DNA from: Sphingobacterium sp. UBA5670
GTDB taxonomy: Bacteria > Bacteroidota > Bacteroidia > Sphingobacteriales > Sphingobacteriaceae
Direction: 5' to 3'
Length of the DNA stretch: 64,000 nt
NCBI RefSeq assembly: GCF_002420705.1
Contig: NZ_DIIM01000002.1
Coordinates: 155,918-219,917 of the forward strand
In this document: positions 9,046 through 16,605 of the stretch, piece by piece
Layout of the letters: each line of letters opens with the position of its first letter
Numbering within the stretch: the stretch's first letter is position 1
Translations under genes and position numbers: made by a program
The notes under the pieces: generated by a model
What the model saw: only the letters and a program-made list of their open reading frames with translations
Databases searched by the model: none
Told to the model about the DNA's origin: nothing

Positions 9046-9219
9046 CCGCAATTAAATTCGGGTTGTCACTATTTTAAACTTAACGCTTCAATATTACAGG
9101 CGCAAAAAGATATAGGCCATTTTGCGAAAGCCATCTGGGTCATAATCTAAGCCTAATTATGTAATCACGAAGTTTAATAATACATGAGACCTGTTTAAAT
9201 TTAATTGCGGTTTTTTTTT
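9046..9219 (+). ncRNA. ssrS: 6S RNA (SsrS) candidate between zapA and rny
   Basis: 6S RNA binds RNA polymerase holoenzyme by imitating an open promoter. The ends form a perfect 13-bp closing stem (9046-9058 with 9198-9210), directly followed by nine T. A second helix pairs TTTAAACTT near 9072 with AAGTTTAA near 9165, and ATTAC near 9094 pairs with GTAAT near 9159, leaving a large internal region as in 6S RNA. Size (about 175-185 nt) and position after zapA agree. The 5' end may lie about 10 bases upstream: a TATATTTA box at 9018-9025 could be its -7 element. The call rests on structure and synteny, not a covariance-model score. Confidence 0.75.
9198..9219 (+). terminator. Terminator formed by the 6S RNA closing stem
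   Basis: The 3' arm of the closing stem ends at 9210 and runs straight into nine T, so the RNA's own terminal helix also acts as an intrinsic terminator. Confidence 0.7.
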
Positions 9220-9354
9220 GTCATGAAACCCTAATCATGAGCCGCGAGGCTTCGCTGCAGTTCGAAGGGAAAAGCAGAATTGGGCCAATGATTATACTGG
9301 AATTTAGAATAATTAATAAAAACAAACATACATACATAATACAATTATACATAC
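9220..9354 (+). other. rny leader region
   Basis: This 135-base stretch between the 6S RNA end and the rny ATG holds CATACATACATAA-type short repeats immediately before the start codon and no clear Shine-Dalgarno. I see no exact TAnnTTTG box. It may be the untranslated leader and promoter region of rny. Confidence 0.4.
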
Positions 9355-10908
9355 ATGGACATCGCAATTTATAGCATAATTTCTCTGATTGTTGGTGTTG
9401 TTATAGGTCGTTATCTATTGGTTCTGTTATTTAAAAAACAAGAGCAGGAAGCCAAGGATAAGGTAAATAGCATACTGAAAGATGCAGAGCAGGAAGGGGA
9501 ACACATTAAAAAGAAACGCCTATTAGAGGCCAAAGAAAAGTTCCTTCAATTAAAATCTGAACACGAAAAGGAAGTCAATCAACGTAATAATACCATCAAC
9601 CAAAAGGAAAATACGTTAAGACAAAAAGAACAGTCAATTAACCAAAAGCTGGAAAACATCAATCGCGATAAGCAAGAGGTGGATACGAAGAAAAAACAGC
9701 TGGATAAATTAGTTGAATTGAATGAAAAGAAATCCGAAGAAGTAGAAGCACTCAAATTACAACAGATTAAACAATTGGAGAGCATCGCTGGCGTTACTGC
9801 TGACGAGGCGAAAAACCAGTTGGTGGATTCTTTGCGCGAAGAAGCTCGCTCACAAGCGATGATTCAAATCAAGGATATTGTTGATGAAGCGAAACTGACA
9901 GCAACAAAAGAAGCGAAGAAAGTTGTTATCCAGACAATTCAGCGTACGGCAACGGAATCTGCCATCGAAAATACGGTTTCTATTTTCAATATTGAAAATG
10001 ACGAAATCAAAGGTCGTATTATTGGTCGTGAAGGTCGTAATATCCGTGCTCTTGAGGCTGCAACTGGTGTGGAGATTATCGTAGATGATACGCCGGAGGC
10101 TATTATCTTATCTGGTTTTGATCCTGTTCGTCGTGAGATTGCCCGCTTGGCTTTGCATCGTTTGGTGACTGACGGACGTATTCACCCGGCCCGCATCGAG
10201 GAAGTTGTCGCAAAAACACGTACCCAGATTGAAGACGAGATCGTTGAAATAGGTGAACGTACAGCCATTGATTTAGGTATCCATGGCTTACACCCTGAAT
10301 TGATCCGTATGGTAGGTCGTATGCGTTACCGTTCGTCTTATGGACAGAATCTTTTACAGCACTCGCGTGAGGTTGCTAATTTTGCTGCTACAATGGCTGC
10401 AGAACTGGGCCTGAATGTTAAACACGCAAAACGCGCAGGATTACTACACGATATTGGAAAAGTGCCTGATGATAACCCAGAACTGCCGCACGCCATCTTA
10501 GGTATGCAGCTTGCCGAAAAATATAAGGAACACCCGGATGTATGCAATGCTATCGGAGCTCACCACGATGAGATCGAGATGACTGCTTTGATATCGCCAA
10601 TTGTTCAAGCCTGTGACGCCATTTCCGGCGCACGTCCAGGTGCACGCCGCGAGGTGGTAGAAAGCTATATCAAACGTCTGAAAGAGCTGGAAGATTTGGC
10701 GCTGTCTTATCCTGGAGTTGAGAAAACTTTTGCGATACAAGCTGGACGTGAGCTTCGTGTGATCGTAGAAAGCGAGAAGGTGTCTGATGCGCAATCAGAA
10801 ATATTAGCGGCTGATATTTCCAACCGTATCCAAACGGAAATGACTTATCCGGGACAAATTAAAGTTACTGTAATCCGCGAGACAAGATCTGTGTCTTACG
10901 CGAAATAG
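9355..10908 (+). CDS. rny: Ribonuclease Y
   Basis: Membrane-anchored endoribonuclease that initiates mRNA decay. The 517-residue protein shows the full family order: one N-terminal membrane helix (residues 3-25, SIISLIVGVVIGRYLLVLLF), a long charged coiled coil to about residue 200, a KH domain near 210-275 (GRIIGREGRNIRALEAATG), and an HD domain near 330-425 with RAGLLHDIGKV carrying the metal-binding His-Asp pair, followed by IGAHHDE. The C-terminal region is conserved. The ATG at 9355 begins right before the membrane helix. A bidirectional terminator follows. Confidence 0.97.
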   Translation: MDIAIYSIISLIVGVVIGRYLLVLLFKKQEQEAKDKVNSILKDAEQEGEHIKKKRLLEAKEKFLQLKSEHEKEVNQRNNTINQKENTLRQKEQSINQKLENINRDKQEVDTKKKQLDKLVELNEKKSEEVEALKLQQIKQLESIAGVTADEAKNQLVDSLREEARSQAMIQIKDIVDEAKLTATKEAKKVVIQTIQRTATESAIENTVSIFNIENDEIKGRIIGREGRNIRALEAATGVEIIVDDTPEAIILSGFDPVRREIARLALHRLVTDGRIHPARIEEVVAKTRTQIEDEIVEIGERTAIDLGIHGLHPELIRMVGRMRYRSSYGQNLLQHSREVANFAATMAAELGLNVKHAKRAGLLHDIGKVPDDNPELPHAILGMQLAEKYKEHPDVCNAIGAHHDEIEMTALISPIVQACDAISGARPGARREVVESYIKRLKELEDLALSYPGVEKTFAIQAGRELRVIVESEKVSDAQSEILAADISNRIQTEMTYPGQIKVTVIRETRSVSYAK

Positions 10909-10930
10909 ATCTATCGAGGTCAACAATAAT

Positions 10931-10964
10931 AAAAAAGCTCCAATCTGCTGATTGGAGCTTTTTT
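10931..10964. terminator. Bidirectional terminator between rny and the HAD gene
   Basis: A perfect 14-bp stem including A and T runs (10931-10944 with 10951-10964) with a 6-base loop serves both convergent genes. Confidence 0.93.
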
Positions 10965-10965
10965 A

Positions 10966-11616
10966 TTAATCGAAAAATTCAATTAAATCTGCTACGCTAT
11001 GCAATAAATAGGCGGGCGATTCCTGTTCGAGTTCTGTCCGGCTACCATAGCCATACAGAACTCCTATCGCATCCATCCCCGTTTCCCTGGCACCAATCAG
11101 GTCGTGTTTGCGATCGCCGATCATGATGCAGTTTTGGGGATCCGTCAGGTTGGTATTTTCCATGACATACTGGATGACACTGGTTTTTGTCGGTCTGGAA
11201 TCATCCAAAGCACTTCCACCTGCAAAATCAAAATATTGATCGATTGCAAAATGACTCAATATTTTTTTTGCGAATATTTCAGGTTTCGATGTCGCCAGGT
11301 AAATATGGTAATCTCTTGATTTTAGCTGTTCCAAAAGTTCGGGTACCCGATCAAACAGTATATTCTCGTATAATCCCACTGTCGAAAAGCGTTCCCGATA
11401 TTTTTCGACACAGGTGATTGCTTCGTTTTCCTCAAAGCCAAAAGTATGCATAAAGGAATCTTTGAGCGGAGGACCGATCAAAGATTTGAGACTGTTTAGG
11501 TCTGATGTCTGGATTCCTTTCGATTCCAGTGCATAAGCAATACATTTGGTGATACCTTCTGCGGGGTCAGTGAGTGTTCCGTCAAGATCGAATAAGATAT
11601 GTTTATAAGACTTCAT
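10966..11616 (-). CDS. HAD-superfamily hydrolase, phosphoglycolate phosphatase-like
   Basis: Cytoplasmic haloacid dehalogenase-fold phosphatase of 216 residues. Motif I is FDLDGTLTD with nucleophile Asp10 and Asp12; motif II is the serine/threonine in LATSKPE; motif IV is MIGDRKHDLIGA. A helical cap follows motif I (residues 18-85), as in the phosphoglycolate phosphatase and PpaX/YcjU-like groups. The physiological substrate is not determinable. The ATG at 11616 starts six residues before motif I, normal for the family. It is convergent with rny. Confidence 0.85.
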   Translation of the reverse strand: MKSYKHILFDLDGTLTDPAEGITKCIAYALESKGIQTSDLNSLKSLIGPPLKDSFMHTFGFEENEAITCVEKYRERFSTVGLYENILFDRVPELLEQLKSRDYHIYLATSKPEIFAKKILSHFAIDQYFDFAGGSALDDSRPTKTSVIQYVMENTNLTDPQNCIMIGDRKHDLIGARETGMDAIGVLYGYGSRTELEQESPAYLLHSVADLIEFFD

Positions 11617-11755
11617 GCTGCAATATTACGGAATAGTATAGGAGTAAGCGAGTCTGTGAAGCTTGAAAGTATTTAATGACTTACGACAGACCAAAAAATA
11701 GCAAATTATTCTCCCGGAGGAGTGGGGCATGTCCAATTTTTGTTAAATTTGCCGA

Positions 11756-12283
11756 ATGAAACAAAAGAAGAAAGTTCAAGAAGCTGAACCTTTGCGTTCC
11801 GTGGATAAGTATTTTGCGGAATTGGATGCTAATTTTCAGGATCCAGCCAACCGTGTTATCCAGGCCATCTTTTTACCCCTATTATTTTTCGGTATTATGG
11901 GATGTATCTGGATGATCCCTTTCCCTCAATTTGAATTCTTGGTTAAACTTAATTGGCATACTTTTCTGAATTGGGGGTCTTTCTTCATCGCTATTGTTAT
12001 CTACTTTTATTTAAAGCTTTCGGCAACTTTATCCTACGCGATTTTATTCTCTATTGGGGCCATGAGTTATTTCATCGTGCAGCTGGAATATGTGCAAAAG
12101 AATGGCGGTCCTGCTGTAATCTGGGTGTGTTTGGCTATTGCTTTGGTATCCATCATCATGCTGTTTTTGGGTAAAGGCAAGGAAAAAAAGAAAGTTACCG
12201 GGCCGCAATTCCTGCAGTTTTTGCTGGTGGGACCGATATGGTTATGGCATTTTGTCTTTAAAAAAATGAAATTACGCTATTAG
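11756..12283 (+). CDS. DUF962/Mpo1-like membrane protein lacking the family histidines
   Basis: A 175-residue membrane protein resembling the DUF962 family, whose yeast member Mpo1 is an iron-dependent dioxygenase acting on 2-hydroxy fatty acids. The N-terminal layout (DKYFAELDANFQDPANRVIQ, then a helix starting AIFLPLLFF) follows the family pattern, and GPQFLQFLLVGPIWLWHFVF resembles its C-terminal helix. From memory of the family, histidines occur in the first loop and in a later GH.xEGRKP segment. Here those positions read F, Q and LGKGKEKKK. The protein is therefore probably a non-catalytic relative, or a distinct subgroup. The gene is isolated, with its own terminator. Confidence 0.6.
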   Translation: MKQKKKVQEAEPLRSVDKYFAELDANFQDPANRVIQAIFLPLLFFGIMGCIWMIPFPQFEFLVKLNWHTFLNWGSFFIAIVIYFYLKLSATLSYAILFSIGAMSYFIVQLEYVQKNGGPAVIWVCLAIALVSIIMLFLGKGKEKKKVTGPQFLQFLLVGPIWLWHFVFKKMKLRY

Positions 12284-12349
12284 CTGCGCCTTATAGGTGA
12301 TCGGAGGCCTGTGTAGGACGAGATCTTCTGATAGGTAGTATATGCGCAA

Positions 12350-12385
12350 AAAAAAGCCCGAACTGTTCTCAATTCGGGCTTTTTT
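12350..12385. terminator. Bidirectional terminator
   Basis: Perfect 13-bp stem (12350-12362 with 12373-12385) made of an A run, GCCCGAA and its complement, between two convergent genes. Confidence 0.92.
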
Positions 12386-12392
12386 GATCACT

Positions 12393-13718
12393 TTACCCTT
12401 TGTAGTTAAACCATTTGATAATTTCTTTCAGACTTGCTTTTTTTCCGTAGATCAGGATACCGACACGGTAGATACGTGCCGCGACCCAAGTGATCAATAG
12501 GAAGGTCAATATAAGTAAGGTTAAGGACGTCAATATCTGCCATAACGGTACCCCAAAAGGTATCCTGACCAGCATCGCAATAGGCGAGGTGAACGGAATA
12601 AAGCTCAGCCATGTCGCAATCGGACCATTCGGGTCATTGATAATGACCCCGAAAGAAAGGATATAGGTCAAGAGCAAAGGCATCGTAATGGGCATTGAAA
12701 ATTGATTGGCCTCTGTCTCATTATCGACAGCCGAACCAGCAGCAGCGAAAATCGCGCTATAAAGCAGGTATCCGGCAATAAAAAATAGAAAGAAGAAGAT
12801 GATGACTTCTGTGAAGTTAAAGCTCTGTATCGAAGAAAGAATAGAAGCCGAATCATTCTGAGCGACTGCTTTCGATACGGTACTCATATTGGCTGCTCCG
12901 GGCTGGCTTGCGGCAACCTCCTGCATATCTTGGGGATTGACAAACAATATCGTCGCTATTATAAACAACCCGCCTGTGAGGACTAGCCACATGACAAATT
13001 GCGTGAGCCCGACCATACCAATTCCCACAATTTTACCCATCATAAGCTGAAAGGGCTTGACTGAGGAGATGATAACTTCGATGATCCGATTGCTCTTTTC
13101 TTCGATAATGCCACGCATTACCTGCGCTCCATAGAGGAATAGGGAGAGGTATACCAAGATCGCGAGGGCAACTCCGAGACCCATTGCGATGGCTGTGTTG
13201 CTGTTTTTTTCTTCTCCGTCTGCCGTTATTTCCTTGGCATCGATGGTGACTTTGGGTTTAATGGACTGGATGATCTGCAGGTCGATTCCCTTGGATTTAT
13301 ATTCCTTTTCACGGATGATTTCCTCTAGCTGTCCGCTGATGATCTCCTGGACGACAAAGCTTGTTTTTCCACTGGTAATGAGTTCGGCTTTTTGGGCGGA
13401 GAGTATATCTTTGGGGATGTACAGAATCGACTGTTTTCCTTCGCTCTGCTTAAGTTTTGCTTTCTGCGCCTGCAGATCTAATTTGCTTACAGTGTAGCTT
13501 ACATTTTTATTGCTTTGGAGTTTTCCGGCAAAGTCTCCCTGATTATCGATAACAAATACCTCGGTGTGGGCGTCCTTGAAACTTTTCTTTGTCAGGTAAA
13601 ACATGCCCGCATATAGCGCAAAAAAGAATAGGGGCACAGCAAAGGTCATGACAATAAAAGATTTTTTCTTGACCCGGGACAGGTACTCCCTTTGAATGAT
13701 AAGTAATATTTTATGCAT
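12393..13718 (-). CDS. ABC-2 type transporter permease (NatB-like)
   Basis: Membrane subunit of an ABC exporter resembling NatB-type sodium/drug exporters. The 441-residue protein starts with IIQREYLSRVKKKSF, the hallmark start of this family, followed by a first membrane helix near residues 22-45. An external domain of about 130 residues follows, then five to six membrane helices from about residue 175 to 425. The ATG at 13718 overlaps the end of the upstream ATPase gene by 8 bases (13711-13718), so the two are probably translationally coupled. A longer upstream frame lies inside the ATPase gene and is not needed. The exported substrate is unknown. Confidence 0.85.
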   Translation of the reverse strand: MHKILLIIQREYLSRVKKKSFIVMTFAVPLFFFALYAGMFYLTKKSFKDAHTEVFVIDNQGDFAGKLQSNKNVSYTVSKLDLQAQKAKLKQSEGKQSILYIPKDILSAQKAELITSGKTSFVVQEIISGQLEEIIREKEYKSKGIDLQIIQSIKPKVTIDAKEITADGEEKNSNTAIAMGLGVALAILVYLSLFLYGAQVMRGIIEEKSNRIIEVIISSVKPFQLMMGKIVGIGMVGLTQFVMWLVLTGGLFIIATILFVNPQDMQEVAASQPGAANMSTVSKAVAQNDSASILSSIQSFNFTEVIIFFFLFFIAGYLLYSAIFAAAGSAVDNETEANQFSMPITMPLLLTYILSFGVIINDPNGPIATWLSFIPFTSPIAMLVRIPFGVPLWQILTSLTLLILTFLLITWVAARIYRVGILIYGKKASLKEIIKWFNYKG

Positions 13719-14646
13719 GGTTTTGAGATAGTGGTGAGACTTGGGTAACTTTCTGAATGAAGATATCTGACATCGAAGGAACGATCTCAATCATTTGATT
13801 GAGCTGTATTTTTGGTAAGAAAAGCATTAATACATCATTGATATAAACGTTGTTATTTAGCTGAATTGTAGTGGTGTATGTGTTTTCTGACTTGGTTGAC
13901 TCTAATACTTTAAATAGGGTGTCTTCGGATAGAAGAAAATTATCTTCGTTGGCGATATATTCCAATTTATAGGTTTGATTGCGGTATTCTTTTTTAATAG
14001 CTTTTACCGAACCGTCCAATATTTTTTTTGATCGGTTGATGAGTGCGATGTTGTCGCAAAGTTCTTCAACAGTCTCCATACGGTGTGTAGAAAAGATAAT
14101 GGTTGCACCTTCCTGGTTCAACCGGAGAATCTGTTCTTTGATGATATTGGCATTGACGGGGTCAAATCCGGAAAAAGGTTCATCCAGGATGATTAACTGT
14201 GGCTGGTGAATGACTGTAGCGACAAATTGTACTTTCTGCTGCATGCCTTTACTGAGATCTTCTATTTTCTTATCCCACCAGGATAAAATATCGAGGCGCT
14301 CGCACCAGTCGTGGATGCGTAGTAGCGCTTCTTTCTTGGAAAGCCCTTTGAGCTGGGCGAGATAGAGCATTTGGTCACCGATTTTCATTTTCTTGTATAA
14401 ACCCCGTTCTTCGGGTAAATAGCCAATCTGTGCAATATGCTGTGGTCCCAAAGTTTCGCCATTAAACAAGATTTCACCCGAATCTGGGGCTGTAATCTGG
14501 TTGATAATTCGGATCAGGGATGTTTTACCAGCTCCGTTTGGTCCCAATAAGCCAAAAATCTTTCCTTTTGGAATCTGAATGGAAACATCGTCCAATGCAC
14601 GGTGATTGGCGTAATCCTTGGTGACATGATTGATTTCGAGTAACAT
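13711..14646 (-). CDS. ABC transporter ATP-binding protein (NatA-like)
   Basis: Cytoplasmic ATPase that powers the adjacent permease. Visible motifs: Walker A GPNGAGKT at residues 35-42, Q-loop region IGYLPEERGLYKKM, signature LSKGMQQKVQ, Walker B LIILDEPFSGFDP, and the switch histidine in IIFSTHRM. The 311 residues include a C-terminal extension of about 95 residues after the nucleotide-binding domain, as in NatA-like proteins with a DUF4162-type tail. The gene overlaps its permease partner by 8 bases. No clear TAnnTTTG box is seen upstream. Confidence 0.9.
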   Translation of the reverse strand: MLLEINHVTKDYANHRALDDVSIQIPKGKIFGLLGPNGAGKTSLIRIINQITAPDSGEILFNGETLGPQHIAQIGYLPEERGLYKKMKIGDQMLYLAQLKGLSKKEALLRIHDWCERLDILSWWDKKIEDLSKGMQQKVQFVATVIHQPQLIILDEPFSGFDPVNANIIKEQILRLNQEGATIIFSTHRMETVEELCDNIALINRSKKILDGSVKAIKKEYRNQTYKLEYIANEDNFLLSEDTLFKVLESTKSENTYTTTIQLNNNVYINDVLMLFLPKIQLNQMIEIVPSMSDIFIQKVTQVSPLSQNHA

Positions 14647-14985
14647 CTGTTTTTAAGGTTTAATTAAATTATTCTTTGAGTGTGCTGCATTAGGCGTTGC
14701 TCTCCTCAAAAAATGACTGTTTTTTTAGTATTAGTATGAAATACGAACGGATTGTTACAGCAATTCGATCGATTTTATTAGTGAATTTTCTTATTCAATT
14801 TGAAGCGTTCAGTAATTTTCTCTATTTGGTTAATGATCTTCTACTTATCCTAGTTTATAGCTAATTTTTTCGTCCAATAGATTTAATGAACTATAAAAAT
14901 GAAAGTTAAAAATAATTGAGGACATTTTCTTGTCTATGCAATAAATTTGGATGCGATGCTTTTTCTGGAATAGAAGCCGTAGAAA
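14647..14985. other. AT-rich gap between divergent ABC and engB genes
   Basis: About 340 bases with low GC content. I see no open frame with coding character, no strong hairpin and no repeat. The engB promoter lies at its right edge. Confidence 0.5.
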
Positions 14986-14987
14986 CC

Positions 14988-15018
14988 TTGTCAAAGGGAT
15001 TCATTTAACGTACCTTTG
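14988..15018 (+). promoter_or_regulatory. Putative engB promoter (TTG-N20-TACCTTTG)
   Basis: TTG at 14988-14990, 20 bases, then TACCTTTG at 15011-15018, an exact TAnnTTTG. The element ends only four bases before the ATG at 15023, so transcription would begin at or next to the start codon. Confidence 0.6.
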
Positions 15019-15022
15019 TTCC

Positions 15023-15652
15023 ATGGAAGTGAAAAAAGCCGAATTCGTGTGCAGTAACACGAGAGTTGACAAATTACCAGCCCCCACTTTGCCGGAATAC
15101 GCCTTTATCGGGCGTTCAAATGTTGGTAAATCATCGTTGATTAATGCAATGACCAACAAGAAAGGACTTGCTAAGACCTCTCAGAAGCCTGGTAAGACAC
15201 AGTTGATAAACCACTTTATCATCGACGATACATGGTATTTGGTGGATTTGCCCGGTTATGGTTTTGCTAAAGCCTCTAAAACTAGCCGCAATGAATGGGA
15301 GAAATTTATCCGTCGGTATCTTACTCATCGGGACAATCTTCAATGCGTTTTTGTATTGGTAGATAGCCGTCATGAACCACAAAAGATCGATCTGGACTTC
15401 TGCTATTGGTTGGGAGAGTGCGGTTTGCCATTTATGCTTGTGTTTACAAAGGCCGATAAGCAGTCGGCTGTCAAATCCGATGCGAATATTGCTAAGTTTA
15501 AAAAATCGTTGCTGCAATGGTTTGAGGAAGTTCCGCAGATTTTCCTGACTTCGGCGGAAAAGAAAATGGGACATGAACCTATTCTCGAGGCTATCGATGA
15601 AGTTAATGGCCGATTCGTCCGCCCTGAGGTGGGTGGAAACGAGCAGTTTTAG
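15023..15652 (+). CDS. engB: Ribosome biogenesis GTPase EngB (YihA/YsxC)
   Basis: Essential-type TRAFAC GTPase involved in late assembly of the 50S subunit. The 209-residue protein has G1 GRSNVGKS (residues 30-37), a switch threonine in SQKPGKTQLI, G3 DLPGYGFA, G4 TKAD and G5 TSAEK. The family's N-terminal pattern (MEVKKAEFVCSN before LPEYAFIG) fixes the start at 15023; a longer frame from 14951 has no family match and passes through the promoter. The prenyltransferase gene follows after 18 bases, so the two are likely cotranscribed. Confidence 0.95.
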   Translation: MEVKKAEFVCSNTRVDKLPAPTLPEYAFIGRSNVGKSSLINAMTNKKGLAKTSQKPGKTQLINHFIIDDTWYLVDLPGYGFAKASKTSRNEWEKFIRRYLTHRDNLQCVFVLVDSRHEPQKIDLDFCYWLGECGLPFMLVFTKADKQSAVKSDANIAKFKKSLLQWFEEVPQIFLTSAEKKMGHEPILEAIDEVNGRFVRPEVGGNEQF

Positions 15653-15670
15653 CCTAGATTTTAAGTTCAG

Positions 15671-16525
15671 ATGAAAAAATACTTATCCTTAGTTTTATTC
15701 GCCCACAGTGTATTTGCGTTGCCATTTGCCTTTATCGGTTTTTTTCTGGCACTGCATACAACAACATATGAATTTTCGTGGAAATTATTAGGCCTGATGC
15801 TCGTGTGCATGGTAACGGCCCGTAATGCCGCCATGGCATTCAACCGCTATTTGGATCGAGATATTGACGCCATTAATCCAAGAACAGCAATGCGTGATAT
15901 CCCAGCGGGAAAAATTTCTGCAAAAAATGCGTTAGTTTTTACGATCATAAACTGTCTGATTTTCGTAGGCGCGACGTATTTTATCAATTCCCTTTGCTTT
16001 ATGCTCTCGCCGGTCGCGCTTTTTGTTGTGCTTTTTTATTCTTATACGAAGCGCATCACCCCATTATGCCACCTTGTGCTGGGGGCTGGACTCGGATTGG
16101 CTCCAATAGGGGCTTATATGGTTATCACAGGGCAATTTGCTACCGTACCGGTGTTATATGGCTTTGCTGTATTGACCTGGGTGAGTGGATTCGATATTAT
16201 TTATGCTTTGCAGGATGAAGCATTTGACCGCGCCAACCATCTTAATTCTATACCGGTGTGGTTAGGAACGAAGGGGGCGATGCGTGTTTCGGAATGCTTG
16301 CATGTGTTTTCCTTTATTTTTATCTTGATACCAGCATTTTTGATGCCAGTAGGCTGGATTTATTATTTAGGTGTAGTTTTTTACGGTGCGCTGCTGATCT
16401 ATCAGCATACCCTGTTTTCTTCAACAGATTTAAGCCGGGTCAACCGCGACTTTATGACGACCAATGGCTATGCTTCGGTTATCTTTGCCCTGTTTTATCT
16501 ACTGGATATCTGGCTGATTAAATAA
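15671..16525 (+). CDS. UbiA-family prenyltransferase (4-hydroxybenzoate polyprenyltransferase-like)
   Basis: Integral membrane enzyme that joins a polyprenyl chain to an aromatic acceptor, most likely in menaquinone synthesis in this phylum. The 284-residue protein has about eight membrane helices and both Asp-rich motifs: NRYLDRDID at residues 58-66 and DIIYALQDEAFD near 174-185. The second motif's YALQD.xFD form is typical of the UbiA-like group found in bacteria that do not make ubiquinone, including futalosine-pathway MqnP-type enzymes. Which acceptor is used cannot be settled here. The gene is probably in an operon with engB and ends with a long hairpin. Confidence 0.85.
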   Translation: MKKYLSLVLFAHSVFALPFAFIGFFLALHTTTYEFSWKLLGLMLVCMVTARNAAMAFNRYLDRDIDAINPRTAMRDIPAGKISAKNALVFTIINCLIFVGATYFINSLCFMLSPVALFVVLFYSYTKRITPLCHLVLGAGLGLAPIGAYMVITGQFATVPVLYGFAVLTWVSGFDIIYALQDEAFDRANHLNSIPVWLGTKGAMRVSECLHVFSFIFILIPAFLMPVGWIYYLGVVFYGALLIYQHTLFSSTDLSRVNRDFMTTNGYASVIFALFYLLDIWLIK

Positions 16526-16540
16526 ACGTTTTAGCATAAA

Positions 16541-16582
16541 ATAAGAAAGGCTTTAGGAATTCCTAAAGCCTTTCTTATTTTT
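16541..16582 (+). terminator. Terminator after the prenyltransferase gene
   Basis: A perfect palindrome with 19-base arms (16541-16559 and 16560-16578) runs into TTTT. Its right end overlaps a TATTTTTG box at 16576-16583 that could be the -7 element of the next gene, which starts at 16606. Confidence 0.88.
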
Positions 16583-16583
16583 G
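16576..16583 (+). promoter_or_regulatory. Possible -7 element embedded in the terminator tail
   Basis: TATTTTTG matches TAnnTTTG and lies 22 bases before the ATG at 16606. No good -33 element is visible because the terminator palindrome occupies that place. Confidence 0.35.
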
Positions 16584-16605
16584 CATCTAAACCAATACAG
16601 ATGAT

